A DNA stretch of 64,000 nucleotides from Megaleporinus macrocephalus. Taxonomy: Eukaryota > Chordata > Actinopteri > Characiformes > Anostomidae. The translations under genes were made by a program, and so were the position numbers. The notes beneath the pieces were generated by a model. The model saw only the letters and a list, made by a program, of their open reading frames with translations. It was not told the DNA's origin and did not search any database. Shown here piece by piece: positions 1-10,543 of the stretch (position 1 is the stretch's first letter; every line of letters starts with the position of its first letter). The stretch covers positions 10,802,711 through 10,866,710 of the forward strand of contig CM038705.1 in assembly GCA_021613375.1 (NCBI GenBank). The letters run 5' to 3'.

Positions 1-904
1 CAGACAGGACAGTAAACAGACAGGACAGGAACAGACAAGACAGTAACAGACAGGACAGTAACAGACAAGACAGTAACAGACTGGACAGTAAACACACAGG
101 ATAGTAAACAGACAGGACAGTAACAGACAGGACAGTAAACAGACAGGACAGTAAACAGACAGGACAGTAACAGACAGGACAGTAAACAGACAGGACAGAA
201 ACAGACAGGACAGTAAACAGACAGGACAGAAACAGACAGGACAGTAAACAGACAGGACAGTAACAGACAGGACAGTAAGCAGACAAGACAGAAAACAGAC
301 AGGAGAGTAAACAGAGAGGACAGTAAACAGACAGGACAGTAAACAGACAGGACAGTAAACAGACAGGACAGTAACAGACAGGACAGAAAACAGACAGGAC
401 AGAAAACAGACAGGACAGAAACAGACAGGACAGTAAACAGACAGGACAGAAACAGACAGGACAGTAAACAGACAGGACAGTAACAGACAGGACAGTAAGC
501 AGACAAGACAGAAAACAGACAGGAGAGTAAACAGACAGGACAGTAAACAGACAGGACAGTAAACAGACAGGACAGTAACAGATAGGACAGAAAACAGACA
601 GGACAGTAAACAGACAGGACAGTAACAGACAGGACAGTAAGCAGACAAGACAGAAAACAGACAGGACAGTAAACAGACAGGACAGTAACAGACAGGACAG
701 TAACAGACAGGACAGTAACAGACCGGACAGTAAACAGACAGGAGAGTAAACAGACAGGAGAGTAAACAGACAGGACAGTAACAGACAGGACAGTAAACAG
801 ACAGGAGAGTAAACAGACAGGACAGTAACAGACAGGACAGTAAACAGACAGGAGAGTAAACAGACAGGACAGTAAGAGACAGGACAGTAACAGACCGGAC
901 AGTG
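1..904. repeat. 15/16-bp minisatellite array
   Basis: Nearly the whole interval is a tandem repeat with core ACAGACAGGACAGTAA. Units alternate between 15 and 16 bp depending on whether the A run has two or three bases, giving roughly 58 copies. Variants include GGAGAG for GGACAG and AAGCAGACAAGACAG. Some variants recur in blocks (around 275-300, 500-530 and 640-660), which suggests multi-unit duplication. The array runs off the left edge. No coding potential. Confidence 0.97.
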
Positions 905-1000
905 CAGCACCGACACAGCACTCATTTCTGAGCATGAGGTAGTAAATATAGTGCAGAGAGACATACTGTGAGTGTGAGTTCTGCAGTCAGATAACATATA

Positions 1001-1080
1001 CTACCGCTCCAAAGTTTAGCATCATTTCATTTCATGCAATTCATGCAATTTACAAACAATATTGTCTATTTCTCAATTAA
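1001..1080 (-). mobile_element. Tc1/mariner-type MITE, terminal fragment (family T1)
   Basis: Terminal inverted repeat and subterminal part of the element seen more fully at 6244-6766, 13021-13491 and 48934-49411. It starts CTACCGCTCCAAAGTTTAG and breaks off at a TTAA where the next element begins. About 80 bp remain. The 96 bases between the minisatellite and this fragment show nothing recognisable. Confidence 0.8.
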
Positions 1081-1946
1081 CCCTTTCGTGCATGGTGTCC
1101 ACACTTGTGGACAGTTAATAATAGTTCAATTTAAAGAATGCATTTCACTCTCCAAACAACTAGAATCATAAGTCTCACTGCTCCAGTGTAAGAAAATCCA
1201 TTCTCCTGAATTCTATTGTAGTCTTGAGTGCTGAGGCTTAGAATCTAGGATGACTGACAAACCTAATGCAGAACATGTCTCTGGTATATCTATAATCATA
1301 GTTTTGAACATGATTTGATATATTAAACTTCTTTTCCCTTATTTTAGATGTTCTTATGGCTCCACATATGTGGACATCTTGCAACAAAAAAGGCTATAAA
1401 TATAAAAGTGCACCATTTATATGTTTTATTTTTTTTATATGTTGTGTAGATGTATAACAGTAATACATTTATATAAATTTATAGTTATGTGACATCTGTG
1501 TCCAATATCAAGTTTCCCTCTGTCCAGTCTGTTTTGAGGGATTTCACAGCAAGAAATAAGAGTACTGTCACAAACAAAGATATTTATGTTACTTTGTATT
1601 GTATTTATATTTATTTACATCTGTTCTAATGATATCTGGTGTTCTTATTGGTGAAAATACACTTATTCATAAAGTATATACGTTGATAACACAGAGAAGC
1701 AAATCCTTATTGGATAACTTTTAAGGACAACAATATAACCCTTTTGTTTTTTAACCAAAACTTATAAATTAAACATAGAATGCTACAATATAAGACACTG
1801 TTATCATAATTCAACAATCATGATGATTATATGAGTACAAAACGAGCAAAGAATTACAAATATGTATGTCTCAGTAGTCCTTGTCTGAAAGCCTAGAGTG
1901 TGTTACTCATTATAAATAAAGAGCATGGATCAATTTACATATGTGC
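1081..1946. mobile_element. Candidate piggyBac-like insertion (left end only) and AT-rich flank
   Basis: The sequence CCCTTTCGTGCATGG starts directly after a TTAA that belongs to the interrupted T1 MITE. TTAA targeting and a CCC-starting terminus are piggyBac hallmarks. Inside are repeated TGTGGACA palindromic motifs (about 1098-1113 and 1364-1377). No matching right terminus was found, so the extent is uncertain. Positions 1612-1682 match the R3 family (39690-39960) in reverse. The rest is AT-rich with no gene. Confidence 0.35.
1612..1682 (-). repeat. Dispersed repeat R3, fragment
   Basis: Contains GGTGAAAATACACTTATT and an upstream block matching, in reverse, 39690-39760 and 49845-49920. 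Same family as the copies near 42430, 42730 and 44806. Class unknown. Confidence 0.6.
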
Positions 1947-1947
1947 A

Positions 1948-2300
1948 ATATGGCCAAAAGTATGTGGACCCTGACCATCAAACCTATACCTAAAGCATTA
2001 ACACCATGTGGAGTTTCGCCTTCCTTTGTGGCTTTAACCGTTGCCACTTTTCTGGGAAGGCCTTCCACAAGATTCCGGGACGCGTGGGTTGGAATTAGTG
2101 CTTCTTAGGTCAAAACAGCATTCGTGAGGTCAGGTAGTGATGTTGGACAGGAAGCCTTGGCACACAATTAATGTCATCCCAAAGGTGTTGGGCGTGCTTA
2201 AGGGCAAGGCTATTTACGGACACAAAGTTGGAAGCGTGGAATGGTTTCGAGCGTATTTGTATTCCGTAGCATTAGCTTCACCTTTCACTGGAACTCAGGA
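1948..2300 (+). mobile_element. Tc1-like transposon, left-end fragment (family T2)
   Basis: Begins TATGGCCAAAAGTATGTGG, the terminus of a common fish Tc1-like element, and continues through its usual non-coding interior, including TTCACTGGAACTCAGG. It stops at 2300 where L2 sequence starts. A right-end fragment of the same family and orientation lies at 7372-7795. Confidence 0.75.
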
Positions 2301-3054
2301 GCCGTTCTCGGCCCATATTGCAAACCTGACGCGGTCATGCAGATTTCTCCTCTACAACATCCGGCCGATCCGACCCTTTCTCTTTCATGATGGCACACAG
2401 GTGTTAGTCCAGTCCCTTGTCATTTCAAGGCATGACTACTGCATCTTGCTCTTTCCTCCGCGGGCCATCAGGTCCCTGCAGCTGATCCAGGACGCAGCTT
2501 GTCTTCAATCTTCCCAAGTTCACTCACGTCACTCCCCTGCTGCGCCCCCTTCACTGGCTTCCCGTAGTTGCTTGCATCATACTGAAACTCTGATGCTTCG
2601 CTACAAAGCCAAGAATGGACTAGCCCCCCCCCTCCTTATGGCAATGGTCAAGAGTCGATCTGTACCCCGAACCCTTCAAGCTTCAAGTACAGCTCGGCTT
2701 GACCTGCAATCCTTTAAGACTCTGTCCTGGCACCCAGATGGTAGAATGGACAACCACAGGCTGTCCGAACAGCAGACTCTCTCGCGGTCTTAAGTGAGCA
2801 CTAATCTAAGTATTTATTGAAATGTATTTCACTAATTAACTCTATCTTCTTTCTAGGTATCAGCACTGGCTAGATATTTGCTAGGTATTGCACTTACACT
2901 CTATTTAACTGGTCCAGTGTTTGAGCTTAAGCATAGCTTAGATTCTAACCTATTAATACTAGCTAGGATATATACTCTGACTAAACACAAAGCACTGTTG
3001 TAAGTTGCTCTGGAGAAGCGTGTCTGCTTAATGCTGTAAATGTAAAAGTAAATG
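2301..3054 (+). pseudogene. L2-type LINE, 3' fragment with C-terminal reverse transcriptase remnant
   Basis: Translation of 2301-2790 reads like the end of an L2/CR1-group reverse transcriptase: NLTRSCRFLLYNIRPIRPF, then VLVQSLVISRHDYC, then LMLRYKAKNGLAPPLLMAMV. The middle third and the end are frameshifted, so this is dead. The untranslated tail ends with the typical L2 terminus (GTTGCTCTGGAGAAGCG, then TGTAAATGTAAAAGTAAATG). The open frame from 2137 to 2793 is a chance fusion: its first ~55 codons are T2 transposon sequence. A second L2 copy is at 19390-19800. Confidence 0.85.
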
Positions 3055-3660
3055 AGTACAAACTCTAAAAAAGCTGTCTCACAGTAATAGCACTTACAGT
3101 TGTCTGGGGCAGACCTAGCTTTCTAGCAGCTGACTTGTAGCAAAGCGACACGTTTAAAGCCACTGAGCTTGACTCGTGCTTGTCTATGCTTGATGTTACA
3201 CACCTGTCAGTCATGGGTGTGTCTGAAACACCTGCACTCACTTAGGAGGGCTGTCGCAATGTATTTGGCTATATGGTTTAGGTTTGTGTGTGTCTGTGTG
3301 AGAGAGAAAGAGAGAAAGATGGAGTGAAAGTGCTATAGGGCTGCAGTGGTGCCTCCTGAAGGGCGCAGAGTGCAGATATGAACTCATGTGTTCAAGCTCC
3401 AGTGAACAATCGGAGCAGAATCATCCTGACACCAGAACCCAGAGAGACACCAGAGATGCAGCGAGCAGGAGCAGGGGTTAACATAACACACACACACCCA
3501 CCCACACACACACACACAGGACAGGGGTGGGGGTGGAAGGGTTAAAATAACAACAAAGTGCCTGTTAGATTACACACAACTAGACACCACTGAGAGGCGA
3601 GAGAGGAAAAAAAGGGAGGGGGGAGAGTGAGACGGAAAAGAGGGAATGCATGCTCTATAC
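3055..3660. other. No gene seen; GA-rich and CA-rich low complexity
   Basis: Contains a GAGA-rich patch (3298-3320), a (CA)n tract with CCCA interruptions (3484-3519) and a purine-rich patch (3598-3645). The remainder is ordinary intron-like DNA. A minus-strand hydrophobic frame at 3421-3476 was considered as an ephrin GPI tail and rejected. Confidence 0.6.
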
Positions 3661-4026
3661 CAGAGGTCACTAATAGGTGGACCGCGGTCTGGGTCCAGAC
3701 GTCTTCCAGTGCGGACGCAAACTGATAAACTATTGAGAACTACTTGTTTATTTTAAGCGGTGGAGCTTTTCTTGTCTTTACGGTATACAGGCTTTGCAGT
3801 GCAGCAACCTCACAGACCAATCGCGTGCATTGTTAGATCACCAAATACGCGCCTTTCAACCAGGAATGGAGAGACACGTGTTTATTCTTCCCACAGGCAG
3901 CTCCAAACCAACAGATCAATATGTGAAACAGATAACAGTTAACAAGAAGCTGCACGTTGTATTTACTCTTTCTATAAATAAACACTTTAAGATGCACTTT
4001 TTTTTCAAAAGCATTCTCTTTTTTTA
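3661..4026 (+). mobile_element. hAT-like non-autonomous element, copy A
   Basis: Starts CAGAGGTCACTAATAGGTGG and ends near a T-rich TTCAAAAG. The same sequence, diverged, occurs in reverse at 51561-51990. The two copies share blocks throughout (TTATTCTTCCCACAGGCAGC here against TTATTATTCCCACAGGCAGC there) and stop at the same place. The assignment to hAT rests only on the CAGAGGTCAC-style terminus; no second inverted end or target duplication was found. Confidence 0.55.
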
Positions 4027-4183
4027 ATGTAGAAGTTTTTATTTGAAGTTCTATAAATAATTAATTCAGTTCTTCATTTAAAACAGTAAATATAGTTGAA
4101 ATATACTGAACGGTATTTGTTATTTGGTTTGTCTTTCAATTGCTGATGGTATAAAATGCTAATAGAACTACTAGGGTACTTCA

Positions 4184-4259
<76 letters not shown>

Positions 4260-4411
4260 TGCAGGATATGGCACTGAATGATAACACTAGTTACGGTCCG
4301 GACCTTGGCCTGGGGAAATTCCCTCTGACTGGACCTTACTGGATCCTAATTAAATACCCCTATGCTTTATATATTCAAATGATTTTGCAGTACATTAATA
4401 GTGGGAGAAAG

Positions 4412-4494
<83 letters not shown>

Positions 4495-4508
4495 TTATTT
4501 ATTTATTT
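4027..4508. repeat. Two (TA)n microsatellites with AT-rich spacer
   Basis: Uninterrupted TA runs at about 4185-4256 and 4413-4490, the second followed by (TTTA)n to 4508. Spacer 4257-4412 shows nothing recognisable. The open frames here are YIYIYI repeats on both strands and not genes. Confidence 0.95.
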
Positions 4509-5680
4509 TTAAAGTTTGAAGCAGTCGTTTCCCACTGACACGTTTTGTTTATCTTCTGCACATATTTCTATACATTTAAATACACAGTGCCTGTTTATTT
4601 GTGGAACATCAAATTATCATAAATTGCAACCCATTTAAATGTTGTGATATTTTTTTATTTATTTTTGATATTTCCAATATGATAATCTCAGCAAGCAGGT
4701 ATTTTTTTGTTTATTTAATTTCTACACTACTATTGTGAAGCCCTCCTCAGAGACAGCTATGCACACCCAGTTGTTGGTGAGCTGAAGGTACAGAATCCCA
4801 CTTCCCTTTGCATGCATGTAGTCATGCAGGCACACAGATACTCTCACAGTTATATTTATTTCTATGTGTAAGTGTAATCTGTAGCGTACTTTGTCCGAAT
4901 TTGGCATAACCCTGACATTGACAACATCAGAGAGGAAAATAACGTTACAGCTTACAAGGTGGGGGAACATTACTGGAGTGGCATTAGACGAACCAAGAAC
5001 CAACCAAATATTTTGCCATTAAAAGAATGTATTTCTGTGCGTGCTAGCCTAAAACAGGACTGTTTTGGAAAAACTAAGAAACTCTGAGATAGGGATCACA
5101 CAGATAAGCGTACAGCCTCAGTCTTCCATAGATAGCATTGGCAGGCATAAACACTCCGCTGTCGGGTTTTCATTGTTTTCCTGTTAGCCGTGAGACTTCA
5201 TCCTTGTATCTCTTTCGGCTCTCGCCAACGAGTAACAGCTAGCATGAGATCTGTTCTCTTGCTCAGTCACTCTCTCTTTTTCTCTTCCTCACTACCTCTG
5301 CAGTTTGTTTGCAGCCTCTAGCAGGGTCTCCATGCTGGGAATAGCGACCTAGCTTCTTCTTATCGCTAGCTGAAGGCCCATAGTTGTCAGTGTGTAGCAT
5401 GTTACCTAGCGCTATACCAGGCGGTTTGGGCCTGGGGCAGTATGACGAATACTTCACTCTCCGTGTTGTGGGTCAGTGTCTTATCAGATTGATTTTTAAG
5501 CTTTGATTTTATGGTAAATTTGTAAAACTGCGGGGTTTACTGCACGAGAGCATTTTTATATCTGCTTAGTAAGTGAAATGCAGTGGAGTATGTAAAACAC
5601 TGAATAAGCTATTGTGGCCTTCCTTTGTCTTTTGTGTTTGAACTTGTGTTGTGACATAATCTTCAAGTATCATGATGTAT
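4509..5680. other. No gene or repeat recognised
   Basis: About 1.2 kb of mixed-composition DNA. Both strands were read for ephrin exons 4 and 5, and none was recognised. Open frames of 93 and 64 codons on the minus strand (4722-5003, 5263-5457) resemble nothing known to me and have no convincing splice sites. Confidence 0.5.
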
Positions 5681-5681
5681 G

Positions 5682-5798
<117 letters not shown>

Positions 5799-5805
5799 TA
5801 GGAAG

Positions 5806-6243
5806 AGGAGGGCAGATGAGGAACAAGTCCCTTAGTTCAAATTACAGTTTATTTGTACTAAAATCACATTACTGTACATCTGCACTCCCGGACACTGTTG
5901 ACACTTTACAGGACATCTTATGTCAGCACTCATAGACACTATTCACACTTTACTGTACATCCTGTACATTTGCACTCCTGGACAGTATTTACACGTTTTT
6001 CTCTTGCACATTACCTAATTTATTACTGCACTACCTTATTACCTACAGTCAGGGTGTATAGTTTGTATTCATATGTTCTTGTATATATTCTTTTTTACTA
6101 TTGGAGCTCTTTATTCTTCTTTATATTCCTTATTGTTTTTTTGTACTGTGTTTTGTACTTTGTTTTTGTACTGTGTAACTGCTACTGGCTGCTAAATTTC
6201 CTTCGGGATCAATAAAGTATCTATCTCTCTATCTATCTATCTA
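5806..6243 (+). mobile_element. Non-LTR retrotransposon 3' end with TATC tail
   Basis: T-rich 3' untranslated-like sequence ending CTTCGGGATCAATAAAGTAT and a short (CTAT)n tail at about 6220-6242. An AATAAA followed by a simple-repeat tail is the usual 3' end of a fish LINE family (Rex-like, family not resolved). The degenerate 'GCACTCCTGGACAGTATT' phrases upstream also recur three times. No reverse transcriptase frame remains. Confidence 0.65.
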
Positions 6244-6766
6244 CTACCGCTCAAAAGTTTGGGATCACAGTGAAATGTTCCTGTTTTCAATGGAGTAGTC
6301 TTCCTTTCTCCACACAACAATGGACTGACGGGTCTCTAAAGAAAGTTGTTTCTTTCTGGTCATTTTGAGTCGGTCAGCAAGCCATCAACTGCTGATGCTT
6401 CAGATACTAAACTAACCTAGAATGTTGTTCTACCTTTTATGCTCACTTATTAGTAGAATGTTTTTCAGCTGTGCATCACAATTGAGCAAGAGTGTCCTAA
6501 CAACCAATTAGCCCAATAACATCCTTAACTTGGATTGGTGGCCGTACCAGGAGATTTAGACAGAGGACTGAGAATTACTGATAAGAGGACTATATGCAAA
6601 ATAAGCCTCTATACAAAAATAGGCTTTAATACAAACATTTTTATTCTTTAAAAATCATCTGATATACTTACATTAATAGTGAAATGGACAATATTGTTTG
6701 TGAATTGCATGAAAATTGCATGAAATGAAATTCTAAAATGATCCTAAACTTTTGAGCGTTATTGTA
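6244..6766 (+). mobile_element. Tc1/mariner-type MITE, near-complete copy (family T1)
   Basis: About 520 bp bounded by inverted ends CTACCGCTCAAAAGTTTGGG and CCTAAACTTTTGAGCG, with TA at the edges. It sits directly on the TATC tail of the preceding retrotransposon. On the minus strand from 6363 it encodes a short frame starting MTRKKQLSLETRQSIVV, which resembles the first helix of a Tc1-type transposase DNA-binding domain. The frame then runs into the end repeat. Deletion derivative of an autonomous element. Confidence 0.85.
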
Positions 6767-7199
6767 CTTTTGCCATATTGCTGTATTAGAAGTGAGCAGG
6801 TGGTAAAAGGTGCTCTTTTCTCACCTCTATCTGTTATATCAATAAGCTGGCTGATATCAGTGAACCCTAAATTTCGGCTGGTATTACCAGATAAACGATG
6901 CACCTGTCGAGCCCTAATGCGGAGAGAGAGGGAAGAAAGAGTGTGAAGACAGGAGTAGCTGCTTCTGTAATCAGGGTGTAAAATGAAATGTGACAGTGGA
7001 GAAAAAGTCATCGCAAGAAGTCCAGTCTAGTGGCTGCACCCGCCGCAACCAACCAACACTGATGCAGACGCACACCGAGAGCGAGAAAAGTGAGCTGTCT
7101 GTGTGGCCAGCCTGTGTGGGTTATGTAAAATAGTGCGCCATATTACTGCCAGCTCACTGCTGCATGACCAGACCAGCTCAGTACCAGAAAATGCAAGCA

Positions 7200-7236
<37 letters not shown>

Positions 7237-7371
7237 GCAATATTTATTCCATATGAAATTAATCAGATGCATTCTTTCAGAAAATCATTTCTAAAAATTA
7301 GCAACTCTTACACTTATAAATCTAGTGCAGCATCTCTCGCTACAGAGCTCCAATTGAAACTGGTTCTGTGG
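6767..7371. other. No gene seen; contains (TC)n tract
   Basis: Mixed DNA with a (TC)n microsatellite at 7199-7236. Open frames on both strands (for example 6733-7011) carry no recognised similarity. Confidence 0.55.
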
Positions 7372-7795
7372 TTAAGCATTGTACATTGCCAAGCACTGTC
7401 AGTAGACTCTGGAGCAGTGGAAACATGTTCCATGGGGTGATAAATCACATTCCACTATCTGTTGGATGAATCTGGGTTTTCCAGGAAAATGCCACCAGAA
7501 TAGCACATTGCCAACAGTAAAGTTTGGTGGAGGGGCCTTGACCTCAACCCCATTGAACTGGAGTGTCAACTGCAAGCCAGGCCTTCTCGTCCAACGTCAG
7601 TACTTGATCTCGTAAATTTACTTTTAAACACAAATTCCCACAAACACATTCTTGTGGACGTCTTTTCGAGAAGAATGGAGGCTGTTATGGTCTTAAAAGT
7701 GGGGCAACTCCCCCCATAATAGTGATGCCCATTATTATGGAGTGGGATATCCAACAAGCACAAACAGGTGAAGTGTCCACAAACATTTGGCCAAG
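7372..7795 (+). pseudogene. Tc1-like transposase remnant with right terminus (family T2)
   Basis: Broken coding remnant of a Tc1 transposase. Readable pieces include TLEQWKHV, TVKFGGG and, after a deletion, DLNPIE in modified form (GACCTCAACCCCATTGAACT), the usual region before the last catalytic residue. It ends in GTCCACAAACATTTGGCCA, the inverted counterpart of the start of 1948-2300. Frameshifted throughout and not functional. Same orientation as the 1948-2300 fragment, so the two may be halves of one element. Confidence 0.8.
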
Positions 7796-7839
7796 GTGCA
7801 AAATACATATACATAACTCGGATCACCTAATTAACTTTT

Positions 7840-8585
7840 CAGACCGTTTGAAGATCTGATGACGAGACAGACAGATTATAGAACAGATTTTCGATCAGTG
7901 GAGAGATGACTGCCAGGATAGACTTCAGTATGTTCTGTATGAGTGGACAGATGGATAGAAGGAAGGATGAATAGATGAATAGATAACTTAATAGATATAA
8001 TGCATGCACAGTAGGTAATGCATGGGTAGGTGGATGTACAGAAGGATGAACGGATGGATGCATGGACAGAGAAATGGATGTGAGGGTGAGCGAATGGTGT
8101 ACTATATATGTACTGTCTATGTTTGAATGATGGATGGATAGACAAAGGGCAGATGACTCAGTACACGGGTGTTTTGATGGAAAGATAGACAGGAAGAAGG
8201 ATGGGATGGAAGGATGGACAGAATAATGGAAAAAATAATGCTTGGTTGGACAGAAGGAAGAATGGAAGGATGGACAGTTTGATGAGAAATGGATGAATAA
8301 ATGGACGGGTCATAAATGGAGGAATGCATGGACGGAGAGGAAGGAGGAGAGATGGATAGATGAATGAAACTATGTTTTCGGGATGCATAGACAGGTAGAT
8401 CAGAGGATGATGGTTGGACAGATAAGATAGATTGACAGATTGTAGTTGGATAGAAGGATGGATAGGAGGACAGACGCACGAGTGGAGAGATGGATGGATG
8501 GAAGCAAGGACTGACAAATAGGTGGAAGGAAAAATGGGCAGCTGTGTGGAAAGACAGGTGGATGGATTGAAGAAAGAATGACTGG
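7840..8585. repeat. Degenerate GATG/GGAT-type tetranucleotide array
   Basis: Long stretch of decayed (GGATGGATGGACAGA)-like units. It yields overlapping minus-strand frames rich in HPSIHPS, which are artefacts of the repeat. The array ends just downstream (in gene sense) of the ephrin exon 3 donor, so it lies in the intron after exon 3. Confidence 0.85.
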
Positions 8586-8604
8586 GATAATCGGGAAACG
8601 GTAC

Positions 8605-8670
8605 CTGTCGAGCAGCAGACGTACACTCTCAGTCTCAGGCAGCTGCGGCCATGGTGATGAGTGGGCGTGG
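8605..8670 (-). CDS. efna3: Ephrin-A3 exon 3 (partial gene)
   Basis: A 66-nt exon, the usual length of exon 3 in ephrin-A genes. It encodes TPTHHHGRSCLRLRVYVCCST with two leading bases that complete the serine split after exon 2 and one trailing base, so both ends are phase 1. The family pattern here is a cysteine before the final beta strand (SCLRLRVYV) and a cysteine pair after it. THHH and VCC in this context are closer to ephrin-A3 than to A1, A2 or A5. The acceptor is a good pyrimidine tract ending TCCTCCTCTGTTTTAG (to 8671); the donor is GTACCG (8604 downward), weaker but canonical GT. The exon pairs SC with an earlier cysteine in the receptor-binding domain by family rule. Exons 4 and 5 (stalk, GPI signal) were not recognised between 1 and 8604. 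Confidence 0.92.
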
Positions 8671-9399
8671 CTAAAACAGAGGAGGACCAATCAGTCATTG
8701 ACGCATCACGAAAAAGCAGCAGTTATAATCACAATACATTGACAAACATAATGGCTGTAAGGAGAAGGAGGAAGTTAATGCAATCATGTCTTATTGTTTG
8801 CTAGATTGCTGTGCGAGTTACAAGTAAGACTGGTAGTGATTGATCGATCCTGGATACTTTAAATCTTCTACTTTCATCCTGGTGCCTGCAACTGCACCGC
8901 TCCGATGCCAAAGGACACGGATTAGAGATATAGAACTGTCTCTAAGTGGTTTTCCCATCGCTTGAGGTTCACTGCTTGCTCATGACAGATGAATCTGAGA
9001 CTGCAAGAGTTATTTTGTCTCCAGGCTGTCTGATATTGGTTCCCTACACTCGCTACCTATGGTCCCTTTATAAGCCTTACTTACCTTATAGGTCCACTAA
9101 ATACAGTCAGCTCTGCAAATGTTCGGACATTGGCAAAGTTACTTCTACTGCAGCTGTCCAGCACAGCATGTCGGAGTTTAAATTATATAATGAATATGAC
9201 TCAGTTGAATGAATCAATTAAACAGTGTTTGAATTACAGACAGCTTATTACTAAGGGCTCGAAAAGTAATTAGGCACTTGGCTGTTCGGTTGTTTCATGG
9301 CCAGGTGTGTATTACTGCCTCATTATTTCACTTCTAGATACAAAGTCTCCAGTTGATTTCCAGCATAGCATTTGCATTTGGAATCTGTTATTGTTAGCT

Positions 9400-9905
9400 G
9401 GCAATATGAGGTGCCATGAGGTGGATAGTCACCCTTAGGCTGGAAAAAAAAAACAAAACCAAACACATTGTAGAGATGGTGAAACCTTCTGAAAGGGCAA
9501 CGTGGAAAGCATGGAAAACTACTGTGGTGGGTAGCAGAAGCATTCTTTCTCTGGTGAGGTGAACCTCTTTACAACAGTAGACCAAATCAAAGAAGAAGTC
9601 AAAGGCAACAACCAAAGGAAAAACTTCACCAGAGTAAGTATGGGGAATGTAAACCTTCTCAAACCTCAGGACCAAAACATCAAAACATCTAAAACTGTAT
9701 AGTTTGGGAACAACACCTCATGGAACTTCTACTGCCCAAGATAAAAGCATAAAAGCTCATCTGTAAAGCATGGTGGAGGTAGTGTTATGGTACAGTGACA
9801 ATGGAACTTTCAGTGCGACTGGTTCCCATGTATTGATAGGTTATGTGGCGGCTGATGAATTCTGGAGCATATAGGGCTAAACCATCTGCTCAGATTCAGC
9901 CAAAT
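9400..9905 (+). mobile_element. Degenerate DNA transposon remnant
   Basis: Contains AAGCATGGTGGAGGTAGTG, which translates as KHGGGS, a typical stretch before the middle catalytic region of Tc1-type transposases. Further on, CTGCTCAGATTCAGCCAAAT is a phrase recurring in fish transposon copies. Frames are broken. Tc1-like is the best guess; another DNA transposon class is possible. Confidence 0.45.
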
Positions 9906-10490
9906 CAATCAATCAACCTTTATTTAATCTCGGAAATACATTGAGGGGTGACACATTGAGCCGAGCATAGGAATTGAAAGCAAAATGAGCAAAAATAATA
10001 AATAAAATACAAATTTTAAATAAACATTTAATATAGATGCATAAAATACAATGTAAAAAATGTTAGAAAAAGTTTATAAAAGAATATAAAATAAACATAA
10101 AATACATACAACAAGATTATAAAAAGTTGAAATGCTAATAAAAAAAAACTCAATAAAATCATCATGATAAAAAAAATAGATAATAATAAAATAATAAACA
10201 TAATAGATAATGAAAATAATAAAAAGATAGTAATAATAATAATAAATAACAATAAAATAAAAGTCAACCACCTGATCTTTAACCAGTCTATCCTGCATCA
10301 AGCATGCATTTCACTTACTGAAGGTAAAACTGGAGGTAAAATGCCCCAAAAACAAGCAGCTAAAGGGGGCGACCCCAGGGAGGTGTCAGGCGATGACCAG
10401 GCACTTAAAGGACTTCCAACCGAGTACTATAAATATCAGTTGTGATTGTTAGTTCGTCCATTTAATTTGAAAGAATTTAAAGGAGTGGAA
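9906..10490. repeat. Dispersed repeat with A/T-rich tail
   Basis: Starts AATCAATCAACCTTTATTTA, a common beginning of a fish dispersed repeat, then passes into AAATAA-rich DNA with (ATA)n patches to about 10260 and a short mixed segment before the exon. Open frames here are poly-I/N/K artefacts. Confidence 0.5.
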
Positions 10491-10543
10491 TCATGATATG
10501 AAGTCTTAGGCCATATTTGTTATTAAACAGTGTCCGTACTTAC

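Larger units (their letters stand above)
8671..10543 (-). other. efna3: Ephrin-A3 intron 2
   Basis: 1,873 bp between exon 2 donor (GTAAGT, 10543 downward) and exon 3 acceptor. It holds unique DNA at 8700-9390, a transposon remnant (about 9400-9905) and an AT-rich repeat tail (9903-10260). Nothing suggests an extra coding exon. Confidence 0.9.

Noticed and set aside
1..904. CRISPR-like array
   Set aside because: Units are contiguous with no unique spacers, and the DNA is vertebrate. The same holds for the 46-, 37- and 20-bp arrays.
3380..3443. Possible acceptor GGGTTCTGGTGTCAG on the minus strand at about 3424
   Set aside because: Joined in phase to exon 3 it meets a stop at once and gives no stalk or GPI tail.
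3421..3476. Minus-strand LLLLAASLVSLWVLVSG followed by stop, resembling an ephrin GPI signal
   Set aside because: A stop lies two codons upstream in frame and no AG acceptor sits between, so it cannot be spliced on. Kept as a note because exon 5 is missing and lies on this side.
7839..8698. Minus-strand frames rich in HPSIHPS, the largest 193 codons
   Set aside because: Decayed GATG repeat. Only the last part, 8605-8670, is real, and it is ephrin exon 3 with splice sites.
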